In this document: positions 1 to 12,475 of the stretch, one piece after another
Layout: every line of letters begins with the position of its first letter
How positions within the stretch are numbered: the stretch's first letter is position 1
Assembly (NCBI RefSeq): GCF_002151125.1
Contig: NZ_MDJZ01000004.1
Location: 208,778-272,777, forward strand
Direction: 5' to 3'
DNA length: 64,000 nucleotides
DNA from: Clavibacter michiganensis
GTDB lineage: Bacteria > Actinomycetota > Actinomycetes > Actinomycetales > Microbacteriaceae
Position numbers and translations under genes: made by a program
The notes under the pieces: generated by a model
Seen by the model: only the letters and a program-made list of their open reading frames with translations
What the model was told of the DNA's origin: nothing
Databases searched by the model: none

Positions 1-876
1 CTACTCCCGGCCGAGGTCGCGGTGCTTGGTGCTGACAGCGACGCCGGGAAGGGCGCGGAGGAGGCTGGAGAGCTCCTCGGCGACGGCGACCGAGCGGTGC
101 TTGCCGCCGGTACAGCCGATAGCGATCGTAGCGTGTCTCTTGTTCTCCCGCTGGTACCCGGAGAGCACCGGGGCGAGCGCGCGGGCGTACGCGTGGACGA
201 ACTCCTCGGCGCCCTCCTGGCCCAGCACGTAGTCGCTCACGGCCCGGTCGCGGCCCGTCAGCGGACGGAGCTCCGGGGTCCAGAACGGGTTCGGGAGGAA
301 CCTCATGTCGGCCACCATGTCGGCGTCCGCCGGGGTGCCGTACTTGAAGCCGAAGCTCATGACGGTGACGCGCACCCCGGCGTCGTCCGCGCCGCTGAAC
401 TGCTCGGTGATCGCCGTCGCGAGCTGGTGGATGTTCAGCTCGGACGTGTCGATGACGAGGTCGCTGGCCTCGCGGATCTCGATCATGCGGGCGCGCTCGG
501 CCGCGATGCCGTCGAGGAGCGTGCCGTTGCCCTGCAGGGGGTGCGGGCGACGGACCTGCTCGAAGCGCCGAACGAGCGCCGCGTCGGTGGCCTCGAGGAA
601 GAGGACGCGGAGGCGGGGGCCGGTACCGAAGGTCTGCAGGACGTCGCGCAGCTCGGAGAAGAAGTCGCCGCCGCGGACGTCGACCACGGCCGCGATCTTC
701 GGCAGCGACGTGCCGGCGCGACCGGCGAGCTCGACGAGCGGCTTGAGCATCTGCGGCGGGAGGTTGTCGACGACGTACCAGCCGAGGTCCTCCAGCGCGT
801 TGCCGACGGTGGAGCGGCCCGCGCCGGACATCCCCGTCACGATCATGACGTCCTGCTGGGGGATCTCCACGCTCAT
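1..876 (-). CDS. rapZ: RNase adapter / nucleotide-binding protein RapZ (YvcJ family)
   Basis: 291-residue P-loop protein, complete here, with its TAG stop on the first bases of the window. Residues 15-23 form a Walker A-like loop (GMSGAGRST), and the C-terminal half carries the family motif [10 protein letters not shown] at about 254-263. In proteobacteria RapZ guides sRNA decay; in Gram-positives the role is less clear, with UDP-sugar or nucleotide binding and cell-envelope links reported. The open frame extends upstream to 1305 inside uvrC, but ATG at 876 (MSVEIPQQ) is chosen because family similarity begins there and a GAGAGG Shine-Dalgarno lies upstream. uvrC ends 76 bp upstream, and uvrC-rapZ order is common in actinobacteria. 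Confidence 0.93.
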   Translation of the reverse strand: MSVEIPQQDVMIVTGMSGAGRSTVGNALEDLGWYVVDNLPPQMLKPLVELAGRAGTSLPKIAAVVDVRGGDFFSELRDVLQTFGTGPRLRVLFLEATDAALVRRFEQVRRPHPLQGNGTLLDGIAAERARMIEIREASDLVIDTSELNIHQLATAITEQFSGADDAGVRVTVMSFGFKYGTPADADMVADMRFLPNPFWTPELRPLTGRDRAVSDYVLGQEGAEEFVHAYARALAPVLSGYQRENKRHATIAIGCTGGKHRSVAVAEELSSLLRALPGVAVSTKHRDLGRE

Positions 877-914
877 GCGGGCATGCACCTCTCGTCGCGC
901 CGGTCGATGGATCC

Positions 915-920
915 AGTCTA
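915..920 (-). promoter_or_regulatory. candidate -10 box for rapZ
   Basis: Minus-strand TAGACT lies between the uvrC stop and the rapZ start, leaving a leader of about 30 nt. The match to TAnnnT is by eye and no clear -35 is seen. It would let rapZ be expressed independently of uvrC. Confidence 0.4.
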
Positions 921-952
921 GGCGCGACCCGCGACACCGGACCGGGCGCGGG

Positions 953-2880
953 TCACGAGCGCAGCCGCTCGTACACGGCCTGCGCGAGCGTCGGGCCGAT
1001 CGTGCGGACCGCGGCGATCTCCTCGACCTCGGCCTGCTTGAGCTTCGCGACGGATCCGAACTGCTGGAGCAGCCGCTGCACGCGCGACGGCCCGAGCCCG
1101 GGGATCTCGTTGAGCACCGACGTGATGTCGCGCTTGCGGCGGGACCGCTGGTGCGTGATCGCGAAGCGGTGCGCCTCGTCGCGGATGCGCTGGATGAGGA
1201 AGAGGGCGTCGCTGTTGCGCGGCAGGATGACGGGAAAGTCGGAGTCCGGCAGCCAGATCTCCTCCAGGCGCTTGGCGATGCCCGCCAGCTGGATCCCGGT
1301 GACACCCGACTCCTCGAGGGCCCGCTGCGCCGCGGCCACCTGCGGCTGGCCGCCGTCGACGATGAGCAGGTTCGGGCTGTACGAGAACTTGTTGACCGGC
1401 GGCGCCTCGCCGAGCTCCGGCGGCGCGGCGTCGGCCGGCACCTCCGCCTCCTTGCCGAGGTAGGCGAGGCGCCGGGTGATGACCTGGTGGATCGACTCGG
1501 TGTCGTCCGTGGACTCGGCGATGTTGAAGCGGCGGTACTGGTCCTTGCGCGGCAGGCCGTCCTCGAACACGACCATGGACGCGACGATGTTCGTGCCGCT
1601 CAGGTGCGAGACGTCGTAGCACTCCATCCGCAGCGGCGCGTCGGGCATGCCGAGCGCCTCCTGGATGTCGGCGAGGGCCTTCGACCGGGTCGTGAAGTCG
1701 GAGCTGCGCCGCGTCTTGTAGAGCATCAGCGCGTTCTGCGCGTTGGTGGCGGCGGTGTGCGCGAGCGCGGCCTTGTCGCCCCGCTGCGCGACGCGGAGGT
1801 CGACCTGCCAGGAGCTCGGGCGCCCGCGGCGCACGGTGCCGTCGTCCTCCCCCGCGGCGCGGCGCTGGCTGAGCCACAGCTCGAGCTCCGCGGCGTCGGC
1901 CGGCAGCTCCGGCACGAGGACCTCGCGCGGCGGGTGCGCCTCGTCCTCGTAGGCGTTGTGCAGCACGGTCTCGACGAGCTCGCCGATCCCGATGTCGAGC
2001 TCCTTGTCGACGACCCAGGTGCGCGTGCCCCGGATGCGCCCGCCGCGGACCATGAACTGCTGGACGGCGGCGGCGAGCTCGTCGGCGGCGATGCCGAAGA
2101 CGTCGGCGTCCACCCGGTCGTCGAACACGACCGCGGTCTTGGAGAGGGCGGCCTCCAACGCGCCGATGTCGTCGCGGTGGCGGGCGGCGGACTCGTAGTC
2201 CATCTCCGCCGCGGCGTCCTTCATCCGCTGCGTGAGCTGGCCCACGTACTTCGAGTCGTTGCCCGCCATGAAGCTCACGAAGTCGTCCGCGATCTCGCGG
2301 TGCTCCTCGTCCGACACGCGGCCCACGCACGGGGCGGCGCAGCGCCCGATGTCGCCCAGCAGGCACGGCCGGTTCGTCTGCCGCGCGCGCTTGAAGGTGC
2401 TCTCCGAGCAGGACCGCATCGGGAACACCTTGAGCAGGTGGTCGACCGTCTCGCGGATGGCCCAGACCTTGGTGTACGGACCGAAGTACCTGGCGCCGCG
2501 GATCTTCCGGTTGCGCGTGACCATCACCCGCGGGTAGTCCTCACCCAGCGTGACCGCGAGGTACGGGTACGACTTGTCGTCCCGGAACTTCACGTTGAAG
2601 GGCGGGTCGAACTCCTTGATCCACGTGAACTCGAGCTGGAGCGCCTCGAACTCGCTGCCGACCACGGTCCACTCGACGCCGGCCGCGGACGTGACCATGC
2701 GCCGCGTGCGCTCGTGCAGGCTCTCGAGCGGCGCGAAGTAGTTGGCGAGCCGGGCCCGGAGGTTGTTCGCCTTGCCCACGTACAGCACGCGGTCCGCGGC
2801 GTCGCGGAAGCGGTACACGCCCGGCGACGTGGGGATCTCCCCCGCCGCCGGGCGGTAGCCGACGGTGTCGGTGCGGGCCA

Positions 2881-2881
<1 letters not shown>
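953..2881 (-). CDS. uvrC: Excinuclease ABC subunit C (UvrC)
   Basis: 642 residues, full length. UvrC makes the 3' and 5' incisions around a lesion handed over by UvrA and UvrB. The GIY-YIG nuclease domain is at about 18-48 ([19 protein letters not shown]). A UVR motif ([19 protein letters not shown]) follows in the middle, then the RNase H-like endonuclease domain ([31 protein letters not shown]) and a C-terminal helix-hairpin-helix ([18 protein letters not shown]). The ATG start shares one base with the TGA stop of uvrA (TGATG), so the two are probably translationally coupled. The open frame continues far upstream in the uvrA shadow; that extension is not real. Confidence 0.97.
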
Positions 2882-5802
<2,921 letters not shown>

Positions 5803-5808
5803 CTGTCC

Positions 5809-5814
5809 ATCGTA
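5809..5814 (-). promoter_or_regulatory. candidate leaderless -10 box for uvrA
   Basis: Minus-strand TACGAT ends 6 nt before the uvrA GTG, the spacing expected if transcription starts on the first base of the start codon. There is no Shine-Dalgarno in between. No convincing -35 is visible, and no SOS (DinR/LexA) box was recognised by eye. Confidence 0.5.
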
Positions 5815-5842
5815 TGCGTCGCCACCGACAGCGACCGCGGCC

Positions 5843-5868
5843 CGGGTCGGCGGAGACCGCCGGACCCG
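5843..5868. terminator. hairpin terminator downstream of uvrB
   Basis: An 11-bp GC-rich stem with one bulged base (arms 5843-5853 and 5857-5868, loop aga) lies 13 bp past the uvrB stop. There is no U-tract, as is usual in actinobacteria. It separates uvrB from uvrA. Confidence 0.6.
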
Positions 5869-5880
5869 CGCCGGCCTGGG

Positions 5881-7947
<2,067 letters not shown>

Positions 7948-7954
7948 GCCCTCG

Positions 7955-7960
7955 AGTCTA
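7955..7960 (-). promoter_or_regulatory. candidate leaderless -10 box for uvrB overlapping the coaE stop codon
   Basis: Minus-strand TAGACT lies 7 nt before the uvrB ATG. Its first three bases are the TAG stop codon of coaE. There is no good Shine-Dalgarno in the 7-nt spacer, which favours leaderless initiation or simple read-through from coaE. Confidence 0.45.
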
Positions 7961-8572
7961 CGAGCGGCCCCCGACACCGCCGGACAGGTTCGCCCAGAGC
8001 CGATCCGTCTGGGCGAGCGTCGACTCCAGCGAGACGCCGGAGTCGATGACGTCGTCGGCGACGGCCAGGCGGTCCTCGTCGGAGGCCTGCGACGCGATGC
8101 GCCGCTCGGCCTCCTCGACGGGCATGCCGCGCAGCTCGACGAGACGCCGGATCCGCTCCGCGCGCGGCGCGTGCACCACCACGACCCGGTCGAACTCGTC
8201 GACGCGGCCGGACTCCACGAGGAGCGGGATGTCGTAGACGACGACCGCGTCCGGGTCCGCCTCCCCCGCCGCGGCCATGCGCTGCGTCGACAGCGCCCGC
8301 ACGGCGGGATGCGTGATCGCCTCGAGGTCGCGGCGCGCATCCGGATCCTGGAACACGACGGCGCCGAGCGCAGGACGGTCGAGGGAGCCGTCCGCGGCGA
8401 TCACGCCGGGACCGAAGCGGCGGGCGATCTGCGCGAGCGCCGGCGTGCCGGGCTCCACGACCTCCCGGGCGAGCCGGTCGGCGTCGATGCGCACCGCCCC
8501 GAGCTCCGCCAGCCGGTCGGCCACCACCGTCTTGCCCGCGGCGATGCCGCCCGTCAGTCCGATCACCTGCAT
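7958..8572 (-). CDS. coaE: Dephospho-CoA kinase
   Basis: 204 residues, family-typical. It catalyses the last step of CoA synthesis, phosphorylating the ribose 3'-OH of dephospho-CoA. The P-loop GGIAAGKT is at about 8-15, with the family's [15 protein letters not shown] segment following and [10 protein letters not shown] in the middle. The start ATG at 8572 has no Shine-Dalgarno but is preceded by a TAGGCT box 6 nt away, so translation is probably leaderless. It sits between rpsA and uvrB, an order often seen in actinobacteria. Confidence 0.96.
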   Translation of the reverse strand: MQVIGLTGGIAAGKTVVADRLAELGAVRIDADRLAREVVEPGTPALAQIARRFGPGVIAADGSLDRPALGAVVFQDPDARRDLEAITHPAVRALSTQRMAAAGEADPDAVVVYDIPLLVESGRVDEFDRVVVVHAPRAERIRRLVELRGMPVEEAERRIASQASDEDRLAVADDVIDSGVSLESTLAQTDRLWANLSGGVGGRS

Positions 8573-8578
8573 GGATCC

Positions 8579-8584
8579 AGCCTA
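8579..8584 (-). promoter_or_regulatory. candidate leaderless -10 box for coaE
   Basis: Minus-strand TAGGCT followed by 6 nt and the coaE ATG. The same TAGGCT hexamer precedes polA, pdtaR and aroQ at the same distance (6-7 nt). Confidence 0.5.
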
Positions 8585-8609
8585 GGCGGGCGGTCGCCCG
8601 GGAACGACG

Positions 8610-8641
8610 GAGGCCGCCCTCCCCGAAGGGAGAGCGGCCTC
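8610..8641. terminator. rpsA terminator hairpin
   Basis: A 14-bp stem with one mismatch (arms 8610-8623 and 8628-8641) and a 4-nt loop lies 18 bp downstream of the rpsA stop codon. It separates rpsA from coaE. Confidence 0.75.
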
Positions 8642-8658
8642 GTCGTGGTGCGGTGGGA

Positions 8659-10113
8659 CTACTTCGAGCTGGACAGCTTCTCGCGCAGGGCGGCGAGGCT
8701 CTCGTCGTCCGCCAGCGTGCCGGCGCCCGTCGAGTCGCTCGTGAAGCCGGGGCCGGCGGACGTGATGCCCGTGTCGGCCGCCTCGGCCTCGGCTGCCGCC
8801 GCGACCTGCTTCTTGTGGGCCTCCCAGCGGGCCTGGGCTGCGGCGTACTGCTGCTCCCACGTCTCGCGCTGGGCCTCGAAGCCCTCCTTCCACTCGTTGG
8901 TCTCCGGGTCGAAGCCCTCGGGGTACTTGTAGTTCCCCTGGTCGTCGTACTCGGTGAGCATGCCGTAGAGGGCGGGGTCGAACTCGGTGCCCTCGGGGTC
9001 GACGCCGTCGTTGGCCTGCTTGAGGCTCAGCGAGATGCGGCGACGCTCGAGGTCGATGTCGATGACCTTGACGAACACCTCGTCGCCGACGGACACCACC
9101 TGCTCGGCGAGCTCGACGTGCTTGCCGGAGAGCTCCGAGATGTGCACGAGGCCCTCGATGCCCTCGGCCACGCGGACGAACGCACCGAACGGCACCAGCT
9201 TGGTGACCTTCCCGGGCGCGACCTGGCCGATGGCGTGCGTGCGGGCGAAGACCTGCCACGGGTCCTCCTGCGTCGCCTTGAGCGACAGGGAGACGCGCTC
9301 GCGGTCCAGGTCGACCTCGAGGATCTCGACGGTCACCTCCTGGCCCACCTCGACGACCTCGCTGGCGTGCTCGATGTGCTTCCAGCTGAGCTCGGAGACG
9401 TGCACGAGTCCGTCGACGCCGCCCAGGTCCACGAACGCACCGAAGTTGACGATCGAGGAGACCACGCCCTTGCGGACCTGGCCCTTCTGGAGGTTGTTGA
9501 GGAACGTGCTGCGGCTCTCGGACTGCGTCTGCTCGAGCAGGGCACGGCGCGACAGGACCACGTTGTTGCGGTTCTTGTCGAGCTCGAGGATCTTGGCCTC
9601 GATCTCCTGGCCGAGGTACGGCGTGAGGTCGCGGACGCGGCGCAGCTCGATGAGCGAGGCCGGCAGGAAGCCGCGGAGGCCGATGTCCACGATGAGGCCG
9701 CCCTTGACGACCTCGATGACGGTGCCGGTGACGACGCCGTCGGACTCCTTGATCTTCTCCACGTCGCCCCACGCACGCTCGTACTGCGCGCGCTTCTTCG
9801 ACAGGATCAGACGGCCTTCCTTGTCCTCCTTCTGGAGGACGAGGGCCTCGACGGTGTCGCCGACCTTGACGACCTCCGTGGGGTCGACGTCGTGCTTGAT
9901 GCTCAGCTCACGCGAGGGGATGACGCCCTCGGTCTTGTAGCCGACGTCGATCAGGACCTCGTCCCGGTCGATCTTCACGACGGTGCCCTCGATGAGGTCT
10001 CCGTCGTTGAAGAACTTCAGTGTCTTCTCGACCGCGGCGAGGAAGTCCTCAGCAGATCCGATGTCGTTGATCGCGACCTGCTTGGGCGCCTTGTCGGTCG
10101 TTGCGATTGTCAT
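8659..10113 (-). CDS. rpsA: 30S ribosomal protein S1
   Basis: 484 residues. S1 binds mRNA and helps load structured leaders on the 30S subunit. Four S1/OB repeats are visible at roughly 36-105, 123-189, 206-274 and 291-360 (for example EGTVVKIDRDEVLIDVGYKTEG and KGVVSSIVNFGAFVDLGGVDGLVHVSEL), the actinobacterial four-domain form, followed by a low-complexity, glutamine/alanine-rich tail that is likely disordered. The start ATG at 10113 has a GGAG element about 8 nt upstream, and a promoter is proposed about 110 bp upstream. Confidence 0.97.
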   Translation of the reverse strand: MTIATTDKAPKQVAINDIGSAEDFLAAVEKTLKFFNDGDLIEGTVVKIDRDEVLIDVGYKTEGVIPSRELSIKHDVDPTEVVKVGDTVEALVLQKEDKEGRLILSKKRAQYERAWGDVEKIKESDGVVTGTVIEVVKGGLIVDIGLRGFLPASLIELRRVRDLTPYLGQEIEAKILELDKNRNNVVLSRRALLEQTQSESRSTFLNNLQKGQVRKGVVSSIVNFGAFVDLGGVDGLVHVSELSWKHIEHASEVVEVGQEVTVEILEVDLDRERVSLSLKATQEDPWQVFARTHAIGQVAPGKVTKLVPFGAFVRVAEGIEGLVHISELSGKHVELAEQVVSVGDEVFVKVIDIDLERRRISLSLKQANDGVDPEGTEFDPALYGMLTEYDDQGNYKYPEGFDPETNEWKEGFEAQRETWEQQYAAAQARWEAHKKQVAAAAEAEAADTGITSAGPGFTSDSTGAGTLADDESLAALREKLSSSK

Positions 10114-10218
10114 GTAGTTAGTGCTCCAGGATGGGCATGAATAAGGCCGCTGGCGCGGACCCGCGCGGGTACCGGTCGAGCGGCGGACGGATGGGTCGTC
10201 GCAGAAGCGCGACAGTCG

Positions 10219-10248
10219 ATCTTAGACCCGGCTCGGGAGGCGGGACAA
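10219..10248 (-). promoter_or_regulatory. rpsA promoter candidate
   Basis: Minus-strand TTGTCC (10243-10248) and TAAGAT (10219-10224) are separated by 18 bp, each matching 4 of 6 consensus positions for a vegetative sigma factor. The resulting rpsA leader would be about 100 nt. It is placed just after the DUF885-gene terminator and is the only well-formed -35/-10 pair I noted in the window. Confidence 0.55.
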
Positions 10249-10250
10249 CC

Positions 10251-10283
10251 GCGCCGCGCGGGCCGGAGCGGACCGCGCGGCGC
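10251..10283. terminator. terminator hairpin after the DUF885 gene
   Basis: Perfect 11-bp arms (10251-10261 and 10273-10283) with an 11-nt spacer lie 14 bp beyond the stop of the DUF885 gene. It would end the polA-PTS-DUF885 transcription unit before the rpsA promoter. Confidence 0.65.
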
Positions 10284-10297
10284 GAGGGGCGGGCGCC

Positions 10298-11977
10298 TCA
10301 GCGGAGGACCGCGGCCCGCAGGGTGTCGAGGCCCACGCCGCCGACGTCGAGCGCGCGGCGGTGGAACTCCCGGATGTCGAACGCGGCGCCCTCGCGGCGG
10401 CGGGTCTCGTCGCGGAGGTCCTCCCAGATGCGCTGGCCCACCTTGTAGGAGGGGGCCTGGCCCGGCCACCCGAGGTAGCGGTTGACCTCGAAGCGCACGA
10501 ACGACGGATCCATGTTGACGTTGCGTCCCATGAAGTCGAAGGCGTACTCCGCGTCCCAGACGGCCTCGCCGTCCGGGCGGGTCTTGCCGAGGTGCACGCC
10601 GATGTCGAGCACGACGCGGGCGGCGCGCATGCGCTGGCCGTCGAGCATGCCGAGGCGGTCGGCCGGGTCGTCGAGGTAGCCGAGCTCCTGCATCAGGCGC
10701 TCGGCGTAGAGGGCCCAGCCCTCCGCGTGACCCGACGTGCCGGCGAACCGGCGCCAGGTGTTGAGCTCGGCCTTGTTGTAGGTGGCCTGCGCGATCTGCA
10801 GGTGGTGCCCCGGGACGCCCTCGTGGTACACGGTGGTCAGCTCGCGCCAGGTGTCGAACTCGGTGACGCCCTCGGGCACCGACCACCACATGCGGCCCGG
10901 GCGGCTGAAGTCGTCGGCGGGGCCGGAGTAGTAGATGCCGCCCTCCTGCGTGGGGGCGATCATGCACTCGAGCGCGCGGATCTCCTCGGGGATGTCGAAG
11001 TGCGTGCGGCCGAGCTCCTCCACCGCGCGGTCGCTCGTCTCCTGCATCCACGCCCTCAGGGCGTCGGTGCCGTGGAGCTTGCGCGACGCGTCTCCGTCGA
11101 GGTGCGCGATGGCCTCCAGCACGCTCGCGCCGGGGAGGATCTCGCGGGCGATGGCCTCCTGCTCCTCCACCATCCGGGCGAGCTCGCCGACGCCCCACTC
11201 GTACGTCTCGTCGAGGTCGACCTCGGCGCCCAGGAACGAACGCGAGCGGAGCGCGTACTGCTCGCGGCCCACCGCGTCGACGTCGCGGCCGGCCGGCTCC
11301 AGCTCGGACCCGAGGAACGCGGCGAGGCGCTCGTAGGCGGAGCGGGCCTCCTCGGCGCGCGCGCCCAGGGCCTGCCGCAGGGACGCGGGCAGCTCGCCCG
11401 CGTCGGGCCGGGCCTCGGCGGCGAAGGAGCGGAAGAAGCCCTCGGGCGCCGCCTGGCGCTCGACCTGGCCGAGAACCTCGCGGATCTGGCGCTTCGCCGG
11501 CGCCTGCCCGCGGCGGACGCCCTCGCGGAGCGTCTCGATGTAGCCGTCGACCGCGCCGGCGACGTTGCCGAGGCGCGTGGCGAGGTGCTCCCAGTCGCCC
11601 TCGGTCGCGGTGGGCGAGATGTCGAACACCTCGCGGATCCCCTGCGCGGGCGAGGCGATCACGTTGAGGTCGGAGAGGTGGACGCCGGCGTCGTGCATCT
11701 CCACATCGAGCGCGAGCTCGCGGGTGAGGTCCATGCGGGTGACCTCGTCGACCGCGTCGACGGGTCGCGCGGCCTGCAGCTGACGGATGACCGCGCGCGC
11801 CGCGTCCGCGTGCGCCGCGTGCCCCGCGGGCGACGTGTCGCCGTACTCGCCCTCGCGGCCGGGGCGGCCGAGGTAGACGCGCTCCTCGGGGTGCAGGTCG
11901 AGCGACGTGTCGATCCACCCCTCGGCGATCCGGTCGATGTCCGTCTGCGGTCGGGGGGCCTTCGGCGTCGTCGTCAT
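10298..11977 (-). CDS. DUF885 family metallopeptidase-like protein
   Basis: 559 residues, no signal peptide, so probably cytoplasmic. DUF885 proteins are widespread and resemble zinc metallopeptidases. The conserved HEGVPGHHLQ motif is present, as is the C-terminal YLGWPGQAPSYKVG block, which is typical of the family and includes the common GQA(P/L)SYK segment. The substrate is unknown, and peptidase activity is an inference from the motif. The ATG start overlaps the stop of the upstream PTS IIA gene by 4 bp (ATGA), so the two are co-translated. Functional linkage to a sugar PTS component is not obvious. Confidence 0.85.
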   Translation of the reverse strand: MTTTPKAPRPQTDIDRIAEGWIDTSLDLHPEERVYLGRPGREGEYGDTSPAGHAAHADAARAVIRQLQAARPVDAVDEVTRMDLTRELALDVEMHDAGVHLSDLNVIASPAQGIREVFDISPTATEGDWEHLATRLGNVAGAVDGYIETLREGVRRGQAPAKRQIREVLGQVERQAAPEGFFRSFAAEARPDAGELPASLRQALGARAEEARSAYERLAAFLGSELEPAGRDVDAVGREQYALRSRSFLGAEVDLDETYEWGVGELARMVEEQEAIAREILPGASVLEAIAHLDGDASRKLHGTDALRAWMQETSDRAVEELGRTHFDIPEEIRALECMIAPTQEGGIYYSGPADDFSRPGRMWWSVPEGVTEFDTWRELTTVYHEGVPGHHLQIAQATYNKAELNTWRRFAGTSGHAEGWALYAERLMQELGYLDDPADRLGMLDGQRMRAARVVLDIGVHLGKTRPDGEAVWDAEYAFDFMGRNVNMDPSFVRFEVNRYLGWPGQAPSYKVGQRIWEDLRDETRRREGAAFDIREFHRRALDVGGVGLDTLRAAVLR

Positions 11978-12432
11978 CCCTCGACCGTACCGGCTCCCAG
12001 GAGCGACCGGACGGTCGCCGGATCCGTCGCACCGCGCAGCTGCTCGGCGCGCACGGGGTCGAGCAGGATCTCGGCGAGGCGCGAAAGCAGCGCGATGTGA
12101 CCGCCGCCGGTCGCCGCGATGCCGACGACGATGCGGACGTCGTGGCCGTCCCAGTCGACGCCGTCCGGCAGCCGCACGACGCTGATGGCGTCGGCGCGCA
12201 CGAGGTCGCGTCCCGCGGCGAGCGTGCCGTGCGGGACCGCGACGCCCTCCCCCACGAAGGTCGACACGGAGCGCTCGCGCTCGAGCATGGCGTCCACGTA
12301 GCCGGGCTCCACGGCGCCGGCCGCGACGAGCGCCTCGCCCGCCTCGCGGATGGCGGCCTCCCGGTCGTCGGCGCGCGCGTCGAGACGGATGGACCCGTCG
12401 GCGAGGAGGTCGGAGAGTCGTGCCTTCGTCAT
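11974..12432 (-). CDS. PTS sugar transporter subunit IIA (mannitol/fructose type)
   Basis: 152 residues with the EIIA-Mtl/Fru fold. The phosphorylatable histidine lies in GVAVPHGT (about residue 68), preceded by VDAMLERERSVSTFVGEG, characteristic of the family. It would accept phosphate from HPr and pass it to an EIIB. No EIIB or EIIC gene lies beside it, so it may serve a distant transporter or be regulatory. A GAGGAG Shine-Dalgarno lies about 9 nt before the ATG. It sits 43 bp after polA and overlaps the DUF885 gene by 4 bp. Confidence 0.85.
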   Translation of the reverse strand: MTKARLSDLLADGSIRLDARADDREAAIREAGEALVAAGAVEPGYVDAMLERERSVSTFVGEGVAVPHGTLAAGRDLVRADAISVVRLPDGVDWDGHDVRIVVGIAATGGGHIALLSRLAEILLDPVRAEQLRGATDPATVRSLLGAGTVEG

Positions 12433-12475
12433 GCGCTGGTGCTCCTCGTGCTGGGGGTGGGACGGGCGGATCGGG

